Positions 1 through 7,821 of a stretch of DNA of 64,000 nt are shown here, in pieces (positions within the stretch are counted from its first letter, which is position 1; every line of letters starts with the position of its first letter). Below the pieces are notes generated by a model that was not told the DNA's origin, did not search any database, and was given only the letters and a program-made list of their open reading frames with translations. A program made the translations under genes and the position numbers. Origin of the DNA: Marinobacter nanhaiticus D15-8W (GTDB lineage: Bacteria > Pseudomonadota > Gammaproteobacteria > Pseudomonadales > Oleiphilaceae); contig NZ_AP028878.1 in the NCBI RefSeq assembly GCF_036511935.1, positions 558,001-622,000 of the forward strand, read 5' to 3'.

Positions 1-611
1 AGGATGGAATTGTCATGCTTGCCGGAAAACACCGGTTCGAAGTCTTCACCGGCGACCATGCCGTAGTCGGCTTTCAGGATCGCCGAGGGCGCCTTGTAGC
101 CGGAGTTGGAGGTCTGTGAGGTAAAGGCCAGTTCCTTGCCCTTGATGTCCTCGACGTCTTCGATGCCCGAATCCGGATGGGTGATGATTTCCATCTCGTA
201 GCCGAAGGAGCCATCTTGAGATGCCATGATGGTGAATGGACGGAAACCGGCGCAGGCCACAGCCAGCGGGTTTGAGCCGGTATTGAAGCCGGCGATGTGC
301 AGACGGCCGGCACGCATGGCTTCGATCTGGGCGGCGTTGGACTGCACCGGGAAGAATTGGACCTTCTTGCCGGTGACCTCTTCCAGGTGCGTCAGGAAAT
401 CGGACCAGGCTTCCTTGTACACGGCCGGGTCTTCGACCGGGGTGTAGGCAAAGATCAGGGTGGACGGATCGATCTGTTTGGACTCGTCCTCCGGAATGTC
501 CGCAATCAGATCGCCGTCCTTGTCGGTGTAGCGATCGTCGAGTTGGAAATCCGCGTGAGCCAGCATCGGCATCAATAGCGTAGCGCAAGCGATGGTCAGC
601 AACTTTTTCAT
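1..611 (-). CDS. PhnD-like phosphate/phosphonate ABC transporter substrate-binding protein (partial)
   Basis: Read on the minus strand from the ATG at 609-611; the 3' end runs off the window, leaving about 203 residues. The product starts with a short Sec signal peptide (MKKLLTIACATLL..., cleavage near LAHA-DF). The mature part has the PhnD/PtxB-type fold signature: a first-lobe strand 'LIFAYTPVEDP', then 'EEVTGKKVQFFPVQSNAAQIEAM' split around 'RAGRLHIAGFNTGS', and 'DIKGKELAFTSQTSNSGYKAP'. Such proteins bind phosphate, phosphite or phosphonate in the periplasm and deliver it to an ABC permease, which here would lie outside the window. A Pho-box-like site lies about 100 bp upstream in the same orientation, supporting phosphorus-starvation control. 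Ligand specificity cannot be fixed from the sequence. Confidence 0.88.
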   Translation of the reverse strand, partial: MKKLLTIACATLLMPMLAHADFQLDDRYTDKDGDLIADIPEDESKQIDPSTLIFAYTPVEDPAVYKEAWSDFLTHLEEVTGKKVQFFPVQSNAAQIEAMRAGRLHIAGFNTGSNPLAVACAGFRPFTIMASQDGSFGYEMEIITHPDSGIEDVEDIKGKELAFTSQTSNSGYKAPSAILKADYGMVAGEDFEPVFSGKHDNSI

Positions 612-1050
612 CTTACATATCCCTTTGAGTTGACGGTTTTCGATGGCCCCGCCCGATTGCACTGATCGGGGCACCGCAGCTTTCCAGATCGCACCCTACG
701 TTATAGCAGCCAAATGGCACTTTTGTGACAGCGATTTAGAAATGCCCATGCATCAATTGGTTAGTAGGTTGTTTCTGTCATATCACCGACATAGTTTTTG
801 ACAATTGATCAATTTCTGGACGAATCGCGAAACCCCGACGATTATCAGTAGTGGTGCTGGGAGCTTCGCGCCGAGGGTAGTATCGGGCTCCAGAAAACCG
901 GCCCATTAGCGTGCGAGCTCGCTGACTCCAGGATCCTGACAACAACAATGACAGTGGGGACAGCTACAAATGGAAGCTCTAATCAATCGTCGAAATATCG
1001 GTATCGCCCGAAAGACGGCGCGTGAGCGCCTCGGCCTGAAAAAAGGCCTG
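612..1050. other. Divergent intergenic region between the PhnD-like gene and the TRAP operon
   Basis: No convincing gene. Besides the Pho box at 714-731 there is a second, weaker Pho-like site on the plus strand at 775-792 (CTGTCAT, ATCA, CCGACAT). A perfect 12-bp palindrome AATTGATCAATT lies at 803-814, just after a TTGACA (799-804) that could be a -35 for the TRAP operon; no good -10 was seen at the right distance. The palindrome could be an operator of the TRAP/glycolate operon, but no regulator is encoded next to it. Confidence 0.4.
714..731 (-). promoter_or_regulatory. Candidate Pho box upstream of the PhnD-like gene
   Basis: On the minus strand this reads CTGTCACAAAAGTGCCAT. Against the PhoB consensus of two CTGTCAT-like heptamers spaced by 4 A/T-rich bases it has one near-perfect repeat, an AAAA spacer, and a second repeat with 5 of 7 matches. 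It points toward the PhnD-like gene and is about 100 bp from its ATG. Binding by PhoB is inferred. Confidence 0.5.
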
Positions 1051-2127
1051 ATGAAATCCTTTACCTTCGTCGCCGCCCTGGCCGGCGCCTCTTTACTCGC
1101 CACCTTTTCTGTCAGTACACCGGCTTCTGCGGCTACCACCTGGAAGATTCAGTCCGTATGGGATGCCGGTACCGTGGGCTATGACCTCTTCGAGGAATGG
1201 TGTAATTCCATGGAGAAGAAGAGCGGCGGCGAGCTGATCTTCCGTTGTTTCCCGGCCAAGGCCGTAGCGGCGGACAACAACGCCCTGTTCGACGCGGTGC
1301 GCAACGGTGTCCTGCAGGGAATGAATCCATTCACCCTCTACTGGTCCGGCAAGATTCCCGCGTCGGTCTTCCTATCGTCCTATCCTGCCGGCCCTGATCA
1401 GCCGCACCAGTGGGATACGCTGTTCTATGCCATGGGCATGCTGGAAAAGACACGGGAAATCTACCAGAAATACGGCCTGTTCTATGTCGGCCCAATCCAG
1501 CATGACGCCAACATCATCCACTCGAAGAAACCGGTGAGCAGCCTGGCTGACCTGAAGGGCATGAAGATCCGTGTGCCCGGCGGCATGGTGGCCGAGGTGT
1601 TCCAGCAGTTCGGTGTGTCCACCGTGAGTCTACCGGGTTCCGATATCTTCCCGGCGCTGGAAAAGGGCACCATCGACGCGGCTGACTACGTGGGTCCGGC
1701 AGTGAATTACGAACTGGGCTTCTCCCAGGTGACCGACTACATCCTGTTTGGACCGCCGGGGGTGATGTCGATCTACCAGCCGGTGGACCTGATGGACCTG
1801 ACCGTCAATATGCGCGCCTGGAATGCACTGGATCCGGAACTGCAGCAACTGGTCGAGGACGAGGTCCGTAGCTACTCGATGAAGCACTACCTCACCATCC
1901 AGGAGCGCAACGTCGAGGCCATGGAGAAGTTCAAGGCGGAAGGCGACACCGTGTCCCGTCTGAGCCAGCAGGACCTGATGGAGTTCCGCCGCGCCGCCAT
2001 TCCCATCTGGTACAAGTGGGCCAACAAGGACGAGGATGCTCGCGCGATCTTCGACATGCAGCTCGACTACATGATGAACGAGACCGTCGGTTACGTGAGT
2101 CCGGACGACATCAAGGGCATGGAATAA
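1051..2127 (+). CDS. TRAP transporter solute-binding protein, DctP/TakP family
   Basis: Periplasmic receptor of a TRAP transporter. From the ATG at 1051 the protein has 358 residues and opens with a canonical Sec signal (MKSFTFVAALAGASLLATF, cleavage near PASAA-TTW). An in-frame ATG at 970 would add 27 charged residues ahead of the signal and is less likely. The section 'SDIFPALEKGTIDAADYVGP' is the hallmark of the TakP / TTHA0766 branch that binds 2-oxo or 2-hydroxy monocarboxylates such as pyruvate or lactate. The arginine in 'MKIRVPGG' is the usual carboxylate-binding residue. The gene leads an operon with the two TRAP permease genes, an HbpS/GlcG-like gene and glcDEF, so a 2-hydroxyacid such as lactate or glycolate is the likely ligand; that is inferred from context. 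Confidence 0.88.
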   Translation: MKSFTFVAALAGASLLATFSVSTPASAATTWKIQSVWDAGTVGYDLFEEWCNSMEKKSGGELIFRCFPAKAVAADNNALFDAVRNGVLQGMNPFTLYWSGKIPASVFLSSYPAGPDQPHQWDTLFYAMGMLEKTREIYQKYGLFYVGPIQHDANIIHSKKPVSSLADLKGMKIRVPGGMVAEVFQQFGVSTVSLPGSDIFPALEKGTIDAADYVGPAVNYELGFSQVTDYILFGPPGVMSIYQPVDLMDLTVNMRAWNALDPELQQLVEDEVRSYSMKHYLTIQERNVEAMEKFKAEGDTVSRLSQQDLMEFRRAAIPIWYKWANKDEDARAIFDMQLDYMMNETVGYVSPDDIKGME

Positions 2128-2150
2128 GCCTCTCAACATGACCTGCACAG

Positions 2151-2170
2151 GGGAGAGCTTCGGCTCTCCC
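2151..2170 (+). promoter_or_regulatory. Intercistronic stem-loop between the TRAP SBP and permease genes
   Basis: GGGAGAGC and GCTCTCCC flank a TTCG tetraloop, giving a perfect 8-bp stem. No T-run follows, so it is unlikely to be a full terminator. A stabilising 3' hairpin here would let the receptor be made in excess of the permease, as TRAP stoichiometry requires; that role is inferred. Confidence 0.55.
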
Positions 2171-2195
2171 TCATTCGTTAGCTGAGGGGTGAATT

Positions 2196-2900
2196 ATGTC
2201 CGATCTTGAAGGGTTTGGTTTTGTCCTGCCCCACTGGTTCTATTGGGGCTGGCTGGCGGTGATGCCGCTGATCATGATGGCGCTGGATCGCTGGCAGCGG
2301 AAACGCAAGGGACCGGTCGAGGAAGAATTGACGCCGGTACCGGGCGAACTCCATGAACCCACACCGCAGGAGCGCCATCCGGATGCCGGGGTGAACGGGT
2401 TTACCCGCGTGATCGACTGGATCAGCGAACATTCCGGCGTGTTCGTGGCGTTCTGGACCGTCAACGCCGTGTGCTTTTACTTCTTCGAAGTGGTGATGCG
2501 CTACATCTTCAACATGCCCACCATCTGGGTGCACGAGGCCAGCTTCCTGCTGTTGGGCATGCAGTACCTACTCGCTGGAGCCTTTGCCCTGCTGCATGGC
2601 GCCCATGTACGGGTGGACGTGCTCTACAACCTGCTGCCGGAGCGCGGGCAGGTGGGCATGGATATATTTACCTCCATGTTCTTCTTCATCTTCGCCCTTG
2701 CACTGGCAATCACATCGTGGACCTTCTTTCAGAATTCCTACTCGATGCATGAGACCACCGTGGAAACCTGGGGCATCCAGTACTACCCGGTGAAAGCGAT
2801 GATGTTGCTGGGGGCTATCCTGATCCTGCTGGCGGGCGTGTCGAAACTGATCAAGGACATTGCCCTGTTTATTCGTCTGGGTAAGGAGGGTGCGGCATGA
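2196..2900 (+). CDS. TRAP transporter small permease subunit (DctQ)
   Basis: A 234-residue inner-membrane protein, the small 4-TM subunit that pairs with DctM. The DctQ core begins near residue 65 ('TRVIDWISEHSGVFVAFWTV') and shows the conserved 'FEVVMRYIFNMPTIWVHEA' helix, 'HGAHVRVDVLYN', and a last helix near 'MMLLGAILILLAGVSKLIKD'. It is longer than usual: the first 60 residues contain an additional hydrophobic segment (about residues 10-27) followed by the basic stretch RWQRKRK and an acidic/proline linker. Its stop overlaps the DctM start in an ATGA, so the two permease genes are translationally coupled. Confidence 0.93.
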   Translation: MSDLEGFGFVLPHWFYWGWLAVMPLIMMALDRWQRKRKGPVEEELTPVPGELHEPTPQERHPDAGVNGFTRVIDWISEHSGVFVAFWTVNAVCFYFFEVVMRYIFNMPTIWVHEASFLLLGMQYLLAGAFALLHGAHVRVDVLYNLLPERGQVGMDIFTSMFFFIFALALAITSWTFFQNSYSMHETTVETWGIQYYPVKAMMLLGAILILLAGVSKLIKDIALFIRLGKEGAA

Positions 2901-4447
2901 GCGTCAATACCGCGAAACCCAACGCCGCTGCCAGCGCCACCAGCGCTCTGATCGGCCACGTGGGCACCTGGTTGATGATCGTTTCGACCGTCGTCCTGGC
3001 GTTCATCATCTGCGTCGAAGTGATCAATATCCTGTTCTACGATCCCTACAGCGACGAGTACTTCCTGTTCCGCCTGGCCGGCAGTCTCTACGGCATTGGT
3101 ATCGCTCCTCTGACCTACCTGATGTTCGGCTCATTGCTGGTGGCGCTAATGATGGGGCTTCCGCTGGCGTTCGTTACTGGTGGTCTGGGGGTGGTCTTCA
3201 TCTACCTGGTGGGCGATGCGTTGATGCTCAACATCGTGCCCAGCCGTATCTTCCCGATGATGACCAACTCGGATCTGGCGGCGATCCCGCTGTTCATCTT
3301 CATGGCCGCGATGCTGGAGCGGGCCGGGCTGATCGAGGAAATGTTCAACGTGGTCTACAAGTGGATGGGCGGCCTGAGCGGCGGTCTGGCATCGGCGACG
3401 ATCCTCGCCTCGACCATCCTGGCGGCCATGGTGGGCGTTATCGGTGCGGCGGTGGTCACCATGGGCATCATCGCTCTACCGGCGATGCTAAAGCGGGGCT
3501 ACGATCATCAGATCGCCCTGGGCTCGATCATGGCCGGCGGTACCCTGGGTATCCTGATCCCGCCGTCGATCCTGGCCATCCTCTACGCGGTGGTGGCCCA
3601 GCAGTCAGTGGGCGAACTCTATCTGGGCTCCGTGGTGCCGGGGCTGTTGCTCTCGGGTATGTACATTGCCTATGTGCTGATTCGCACTGCCATCAACCCC
3701 AGGCTGGGCCCGCCAGTCGCCAAGGAAGAGCGCATTTCCCTGAAGGGCAAACTACTGTTGCTCAAGGATCTGATCGCGCCATTGATCCTGGTGGCGTTGG
3801 TGCTGGGTCTGCTGTTCGGGGGTATCGCCACACCGGTGGAAGCAGCGGGTATTGGTTCGTTCGGCGCTATCCTGGTGGCCTGGATGCACAAGGCCTTCTC
3901 CATACAGACGCTCAAGGAAGCGTCGATCACCACCGCCAAGGCGTCCGCGATGGTGCTGTGGATCATGTTCGGCGCCTCGGTGTTCGTGGGCTTTTACATT
4001 CTCCAGGGCGGACAGGAGTTCATCACCAATGCCATCCTGGGCACAGGTATGTCGGCGTACGGCATCCTGTTCCTGCTGATGCTCCTGCTGGTGGTGCTGG
4101 GTATGTTCCTGGATTGGGTGGGGATCCTTCTGCTGGCCGTGCCGATCTTCATTCCCATCGTCGAGGCGCTGACCTTCGACGGCCTGTTCGGCCTGCCCGC
4201 GGTGCCGGGTGAGGACGTGGTGCTCTGGTTCGGCGTGCTCTATCTGGTGAACATGCAGATGTCCTTCCTCAGCCCGCCGTTCGGCTATGCGCTGTTCTAC
4301 ATTCGCGGCGTTTGCCCGCCGGAGATCTCCATGGGCACCATTTTCAAATCATCACTGGTATTCCTGGCCCTCCAGGCTGTCGGCTTGTTCCTGTGCGTGC
4401 TCTTCCCGACGCTGATTACTTGGCTACCCGGTATCGTCTACGGTTAA
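2897..4447 (+). CDS. TRAP transporter large permease subunit (DctM)
   Basis: A 516-residue, roughly 12-TM ion-coupled translocation subunit. It carries family signatures such as 'MTNSDLAAIPLFIFMAAMLE', 'GGLSGGLASATILASTILAA', 'GGTLGILIPPSILAILYAVV' and 'FLDWVGILLLAVPIFIPI'. The N-terminus has one extra hydrophobic helix before the usual start of the family. It begins with an ATGA overlap with dctQ and ends 45 bp before a strong hairpin. With the SBP and DctQ it should import a carboxylate driven by Na+ or H+; the gene context suggests a 2-hydroxyacid. Confidence 0.95.
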   Translation: MSVNTAKPNAAASATSALIGHVGTWLMIVSTVVLAFIICVEVINILFYDPYSDEYFLFRLAGSLYGIGIAPLTYLMFGSLLVALMMGLPLAFVTGGLGVVFIYLVGDALMLNIVPSRIFPMMTNSDLAAIPLFIFMAAMLERAGLIEEMFNVVYKWMGGLSGGLASATILASTILAAMVGVIGAAVVTMGIIALPAMLKRGYDHQIALGSIMAGGTLGILIPPSILAILYAVVAQQSVGELYLGSVVPGLLLSGMYIAYVLIRTAINPRLGPPVAKEERISLKGKLLLLKDLIAPLILVALVLGLLFGGIATPVEAAGIGSFGAILVAWMHKAFSIQTLKEASITTAKASAMVLWIMFGASVFVGFYILQGGQEFITNAILGTGMSAYGILFLLMLLLVVLGMFLDWVGILLLAVPIFIPIVEALTFDGLFGLPAVPGEDVVLWFGVLYLVNMQMSFLSPPFGYALFYIRGVCPPEISMGTIFKSSLVFLALQAVGLFLCVLFPTLITWLPGIVYG

Positions 4448-4491
4448 GGTGCCGTCTGAAATTGATGATGGCTGAAAGTCGCATGGCTTCC

Positions 4492-4528
4492 GTTGGTCGC
4501 TCCCCGTTATAACCGGGGAGTGACCAAC
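4492..4528 (+). promoter_or_regulatory. Strong stem-loop between dctM and the GlcG-like gene
   Basis: Two 15-nt arms, 4492-4506 and 4514-4528, pair with a single G-T wobble around a 7-nt loop. It lies 24 bases before the next ATG and is not followed by a T-run. It may act as an attenuator, an RNase-processing block, or a structure that modulates translation of the GlcG-like gene. Function is inferred. Confidence 0.55.
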
Positions 4529-4551
4529 GACATTCAGAGGAGAAAAGTTAC

Positions 4552-4977
4552 ATGTTGACGGTGAAACGACTCGATATCGCCGATGCTCGCATCCTTATCA
4601 AAGGCGCATCGGAAAAAGCCAACGAAATTGGCGTGCCCATGTGTATCGCCATTACCGATGAATCCGGTAACCTGATTGCCTTCGAACGGATGGATGGCGG
4701 CAAGGTGTCCAGCGCCTTCGTGGCCCAGGACAAGGCCTTTACCGCGGCCGCCGCACGCAAGGCGACCCATGAATATAATGCGGCCAACGTCCCGGGCAAC
4801 CTGGCGTTCGGTATCCATACCGAAGTAGGCGGTAAGCTAAGCACCGTCGGCGGTGGCCTGCCGGTCGTGGTCGACGGCGACGTGGTCGGCGGCATCGGCC
4901 TCAGTTCCGGGACGCCCCAGCAGGATATGGATTGCGCCCAGGCAGGGATCGACTATTTCCTGCAGAACCGGGGCTGA
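4552..4977 (+). CDS. HbpS/GlcG (DUF336) family protein
   Basis: A 141-residue protein of the GlcG/HbpS-like family. Visible signatures are 'PMCIAITDESGNLIAFERMD' near residue 30, 'AFTAAAARKATHEY' in the middle, and the glycine-rich 'STVGGGLPVVVDGDVVGG' before the C-terminal helix 'DMDCAQAGIDYFLQN'. GlcG is encoded in the E. coli glc operon but has no firmly assigned biochemical role; HbpS of Streptomyces is a haem-binding, redox-sensing protein. Here the gene lies between TRAP permease genes and glcDEF, so an accessory role in 2-hydroxyacid oxidation is likely. A good ribosome-binding site (AGAGGAGA) precedes the ATG. No signal peptide is seen, so it is probably cytoplasmic. Confidence 0.88.
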   Translation: MLTVKRLDIADARILIKGASEKANEIGVPMCIAITDESGNLIAFERMDGGKVSSAFVAQDKAFTAAAARKATHEYNAANVPGNLAFGIHTEVGGKLSTVGGGLPVVVDGDVVGGIGLSSGTPQQDMDCAQAGIDYFLQNRG

Positions 4978-5019
4978 ACTCAAGGCGGGTTTGCTGCTCT
5001 AAGCACCACTATAAAAAAA

Positions 5020-5228
5020 GGTTCTTCGCACTTTAGTGGGGATCCGTGTAACGGAAAGCATTTCGGGAATGGGCAGCCCGGCGGGCTGCTCCGAAGCTGA
5101 AGCGTCGGCTACATTTTCCAGCTAACTCGAGCATGTAGCAGATGCTTCTGAGGCGCCGAAGGTGCCCATGGTCTTGCGACTCGTGAGGAGGGCTTCCGAC
5201 TACCTGAGGTGCTAATCCGCGATGAACC
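5020..5228 (+). repeat. Full copy A of a ~210-bp structured intergenic repeat
   Basis: Begins GGTTCTTCGCACTT and ends GCTAATCCGCGATGAACC. Reverse-complementing 60616-60831 gives the same sequence with scattered substitutions and one small gap, so the two are copies of one element in opposite orientations. The termini (GGTTCnTCGC... and ...GCGATGAACC) are imperfect inverted repeats. The inside is two head-to-head arms, each joining a GAAGCTGAAGC-type motif to a GC-rich hairpin (for example GCAGCCCGGCGGGCTGC). No ORF is conserved between copies. Here it separates the GlcG-like gene from glcD and, if transcribed, would form a large mRNA structure. Confidence 0.8.
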
Positions 5229-5283
5229 ATAAAAACCGGGCGCCGCGACCTGACAAGCGCCTATGTCCCGAAGAGAGAGACCT

Positions 5284-6738
5284 ATGTCTGCAGCACCGAA
5301 GATTGACCGGGCCGAGCTGGCGCGTCGGCTGCGGTCCTTCATCGATCCCCAATTCGTGATCGATGACGACGAAACCATGAAGCCCTACGAGTGCGACGGC
5401 ATGTCCATGTATTGCGAGATGCCGATGCTCGTGGTCCTGCCGGAAACCGTCGAGCAGGTGCAGGACGTTATGCGCCTGTGTCACGCCAACGACGTGCCGG
5501 TAGTGGCCCGGGGCGCTGGCACCGGTCTGAGTGCCGGCGCCATGCCCAGTTCCAATGGCGTACTGCTGTCTCTCGCCAAGTTCAATCGTGTGCTCCAGAT
5601 CGATCCGCTGGCCCGTACGGCCCGTCTACAGCCGGGTGTGCGCAATCTCGCGATCAGCGAAGAGGTCGCCCAGTACGGTCTCTATTACGGGCCGGACCCA
5701 TCATCCCAGATTGCCTGCACCATCGGCGGTAACGTGGCCGAGAATTCCGGCGGCGTACATTGCCTCAAGTATGGGCTGACCGTGCATAACATCCTCAGCG
5801 TAGAGATGGTGACCGTCGAAGGCGAACGCATCATCGTTGGCAGCGATGGACTGGACAGTTGCGGTATGGACCTGCTGGCCCTGAGCACCGGCTCTGAAGG
5901 CATGCTGGGTATCATCACCGAAGTGAAAGTAAAACTCCTGCCCAAGCCGGAAAAGGCACAGGTGGTGATGGCCGGATTCGATTCAATCCAGAATGCCGGC
6001 GACGCGGTGGGCGGCATTATTGCCCATGGCATTATCCCGGGTGGTTTGGAAATGATGGACGGCTACGCTATTACTGCCGCCGAGGACTTTGCCCACGCTG
6101 GTTACCCCCGGGACGCCCAGGCCCTGCTGCTGTGCGAAGTGGACGGCACCGCCGAGGAAGTGCAGGAGCATATCGAACAGGCCGAAAATCTGTTCCGTTC
6201 ATTTGGCGCCACGTCGGTTCGCACCTCCCAGAGCGAGGAAGAACGGGCATTGCTGTGGAAGGGGCGCAAATCCGCCTTCCCTGCGGTGGGTCGTATCTCA
6301 CCAGACTACTACTGTATGGACGGCACCATCCCCCGTGGCCAACTGGCCCATGTACTGACCGAAATGCAGAACATGTCCGAGCGCTTCAAGTTGCGGGTAG
6401 CCAACGTCTTCCACGCCGGGGACGGCAACCTGCACCCGCTGATTCTTTTCGATGCAAACGTGCCCGGTGAGTTCGAGCGCACGGAGGCGTTTGGCAGCGC
6501 CATCCTTGAACTCTGCGTCGCGGTAGGGGGGTGCATCACCGGCGAGCACGGTGTGGGCATTGAGAAGATCCGACAGATGGCGGTGCAGTTCCGCGATGAC
6601 GAGCTGATCCAGTTCCACGCGCTCAAGGCGGCGTTCGATCCTAATGGGTTGCTCAACCCCGGCAAAGGCGTGCCCACCTTGCGTCAGTGCCAGGAGTACC
6701 GGGCACTGCAACCCAGCAAACAGGCCGCGGAGGCGTAA
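5284..6738 (+). CDS. glcD: Glycolate oxidase subunit GlcD (FAD-linked)
   Basis: A 484-residue flavoprotein subunit of the membrane-associated glycolate (or D-lactate) oxidase GlcDEF, which oxidises glycolate to glyoxylate. The PCMH-type FAD-binding domain covers about residues 45-225 with 'VVARGAGTGLSAGAMPS' and 'IGGNVAENSGGVHCLKYG'. The C-terminal FAD-oxidase domain has 'VFHAGDGNLHPLI' and 'GCITGEHGVGIEKI'. The ATG at 5284 is preferred over one at 5263 because GAGAGAGA lies 6-7 bases upstream. It overlaps glcE in TAATG. Length and order match E. coli glcDEF. D-lactate dehydrogenase is a close alternative, but the three-subunit order favours GlcD. Confidence 0.94.
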   Translation: MSAAPKIDRAELARRLRSFIDPQFVIDDDETMKPYECDGMSMYCEMPMLVVLPETVEQVQDVMRLCHANDVPVVARGAGTGLSAGAMPSSNGVLLSLAKFNRVLQIDPLARTARLQPGVRNLAISEEVAQYGLYYGPDPSSQIACTIGGNVAENSGGVHCLKYGLTVHNILSVEMVTVEGERIIVGSDGLDSCGMDLLALSTGSEGMLGIITEVKVKLLPKPEKAQVVMAGFDSIQNAGDAVGGIIAHGIIPGGLEMMDGYAITAAEDFAHAGYPRDAQALLLCEVDGTAEEVQEHIEQAENLFRSFGATSVRTSQSEEERALLWKGRKSAFPAVGRISPDYYCMDGTIPRGQLAHVLTEMQNMSERFKLRVANVFHAGDGNLHPLILFDANVPGEFERTEAFGSAILELCVAVGGCITGEHGVGIEKIRQMAVQFRDDELIQFHALKAAFDPNGLLNPGKGVPTLRQCQEYRALQPSKQAAEA

Positions 6739-7802
6739 TGGCAGATCAGGCAGAAGCGCTTCAGGCCCAGGTAAAGGGGGCCCGGGAGGCAGGGCGAAAG
6801 CTGACCATCGTCGGTGGCGGTAGTAAGGCCTTTATGGGCCGTGATGCGGGTGTTCCAACTACGCCGCTGGATGTCAGCGAACATGCCGGCATCGTCAATT
6901 ACCAGCCGGTGGAGCTGGTTCTGACCGCTCGTGCCGGTACGCCGCTCACCGAGATCGAAGCCACCCTGGCGGAGAACAACCAGATGCTTTCCTTTGAACC
7001 GCCGCGATTCGACGACACCGCGACGATCGGCGGCACCGTGGCCTGCAACCAGTCCGGCCCCGGGCGGCCCTGGACAAATTCCGTGCGGGATCAGGTGCTG
7101 GGTATCCGTCTGATAAACGGCAAGGCAGAGCACCTCAAGTTCGGCGGCCAGGTGATGAAGAATGTGGCGGGCTATGACGTTTCCCGCCTGCAGGCCGGGG
7201 CCCTGGGGTGCCTGGGAGTAATGACCGAGATCAGCCTGAAAGTCATGCCGCGTCCTGCGGCGACGCTGACCCTGATCCAGCCCATGTCGATCGAGGACGC
7301 GATCCGCTTCATGAACGAGCGGGCAGGGGAGGCCAAGCCGCTGACCGGCGCATGCTGGATGGATGGGCAGCTCTACCTGCGACTCGCAGGCGCACAATCC
7401 GCTGTCGAGGCCACTGCGCATCAATGGTCCGGCGAAGTGACCGAAGACGCGGAAGGCTTCTGGCGAGGTCTGCGCGATCATCAACTGGCCTATTTCGAGG
7501 GGCCGGAATCGCTGTGGCGTTTCTCGGTTAATTCCACTGCCGCCAACCCCGACCTGGACGGCGACTGGATCATCGACTGGGGCGGCGCCCAGCGCTGGTA
7601 CCGAGGCGATGCCATTATGTCGGACATGGAGCATCTGGCCGAAGCGGCCGGTGGTCAGGTCAGCCTGTTCCGCGGCGGTGATCGCAGCGGCGAGATCATG
7701 CACCGCCAGCCGGAACCCCTCAAGCGTATCCAGCGACGGCTGAAAGAGGCCTTCGATCCGGACGGGCTGTTTAATCCCGGACGCCTCTACAGCTGGTTAT
7801 AG
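6738..7802 (+). CDS. glcE: Glycolate oxidase subunit GlcE (FAD-binding)
   Basis: A 354-residue second flavoprotein subunit, shorter than GlcD. It has the FAD-binding half-domain with 'LTIVGGGSKAFMGRD' near the N-terminus and 'ATIGGTVACNQSGPGRPW' about residue 95, then 'KNVAGYDVSRLQAGALGCLG'. The C-terminus 'LKEAFDPDGLFNPGRLY' is the usual ending of the family. The ATG overlaps the glcD stop (TAATG), so translation is coupled. It is expected to assemble with GlcD and the iron-sulfur subunit GlcF encoded 19 bp downstream. Confidence 0.93.
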   Translation: MADQAEALQAQVKGAREAGRKLTIVGGGSKAFMGRDAGVPTTPLDVSEHAGIVNYQPVELVLTARAGTPLTEIEATLAENNQMLSFEPPRFDDTATIGGTVACNQSGPGRPWTNSVRDQVLGIRLINGKAEHLKFGGQVMKNVAGYDVSRLQAGALGCLGVMTEISLKVMPRPAATLTLIQPMSIEDAIRFMNERAGEAKPLTGACWMDGQLYLRLAGAQSAVEATAHQWSGEVTEDAEGFWRGLRDHQLAYFEGPESLWRFSVNSTAANPDLDGDWIIDWGGAQRWYRGDAIMSDMEHLAEAAGGQVSLFRGGDRSGEIMHRQPEPLKRIQRRLKEAFDPDGLFNPGRLYSWL

Positions 7803-7821
7803 ATTTTCCGGAAGTTATCCT

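Noticed and set aside
714..730. TGGCACTTTTGTGAC as a sigma-54 promoter for the TRAP operon
   Set aside because: The -12 position reads AC, not GC; on the other strand it is better explained as a Pho box.
752..770. AATTGGT half-site resembling a PdhR/GlcC/LldR operator upstream of the TRAP operon
   Set aside because: The second half (TAGGTTG) does not match ACCAATT, so only a half-site is present.
970..1050. N-terminal extension of the TRAP SBP from the ATG at 970
   Set aside because: It would put 27 charged residues in front of a canonical signal peptide; retained only as an alternative start.
2860..4212. A 450-residue open frame overlapping dctM in another frame
   Set aside because: Low-complexity Arg/Gly/His-rich translation, no ribosome-binding site and no family resemblance; the DctM frame explains the DNA fully.
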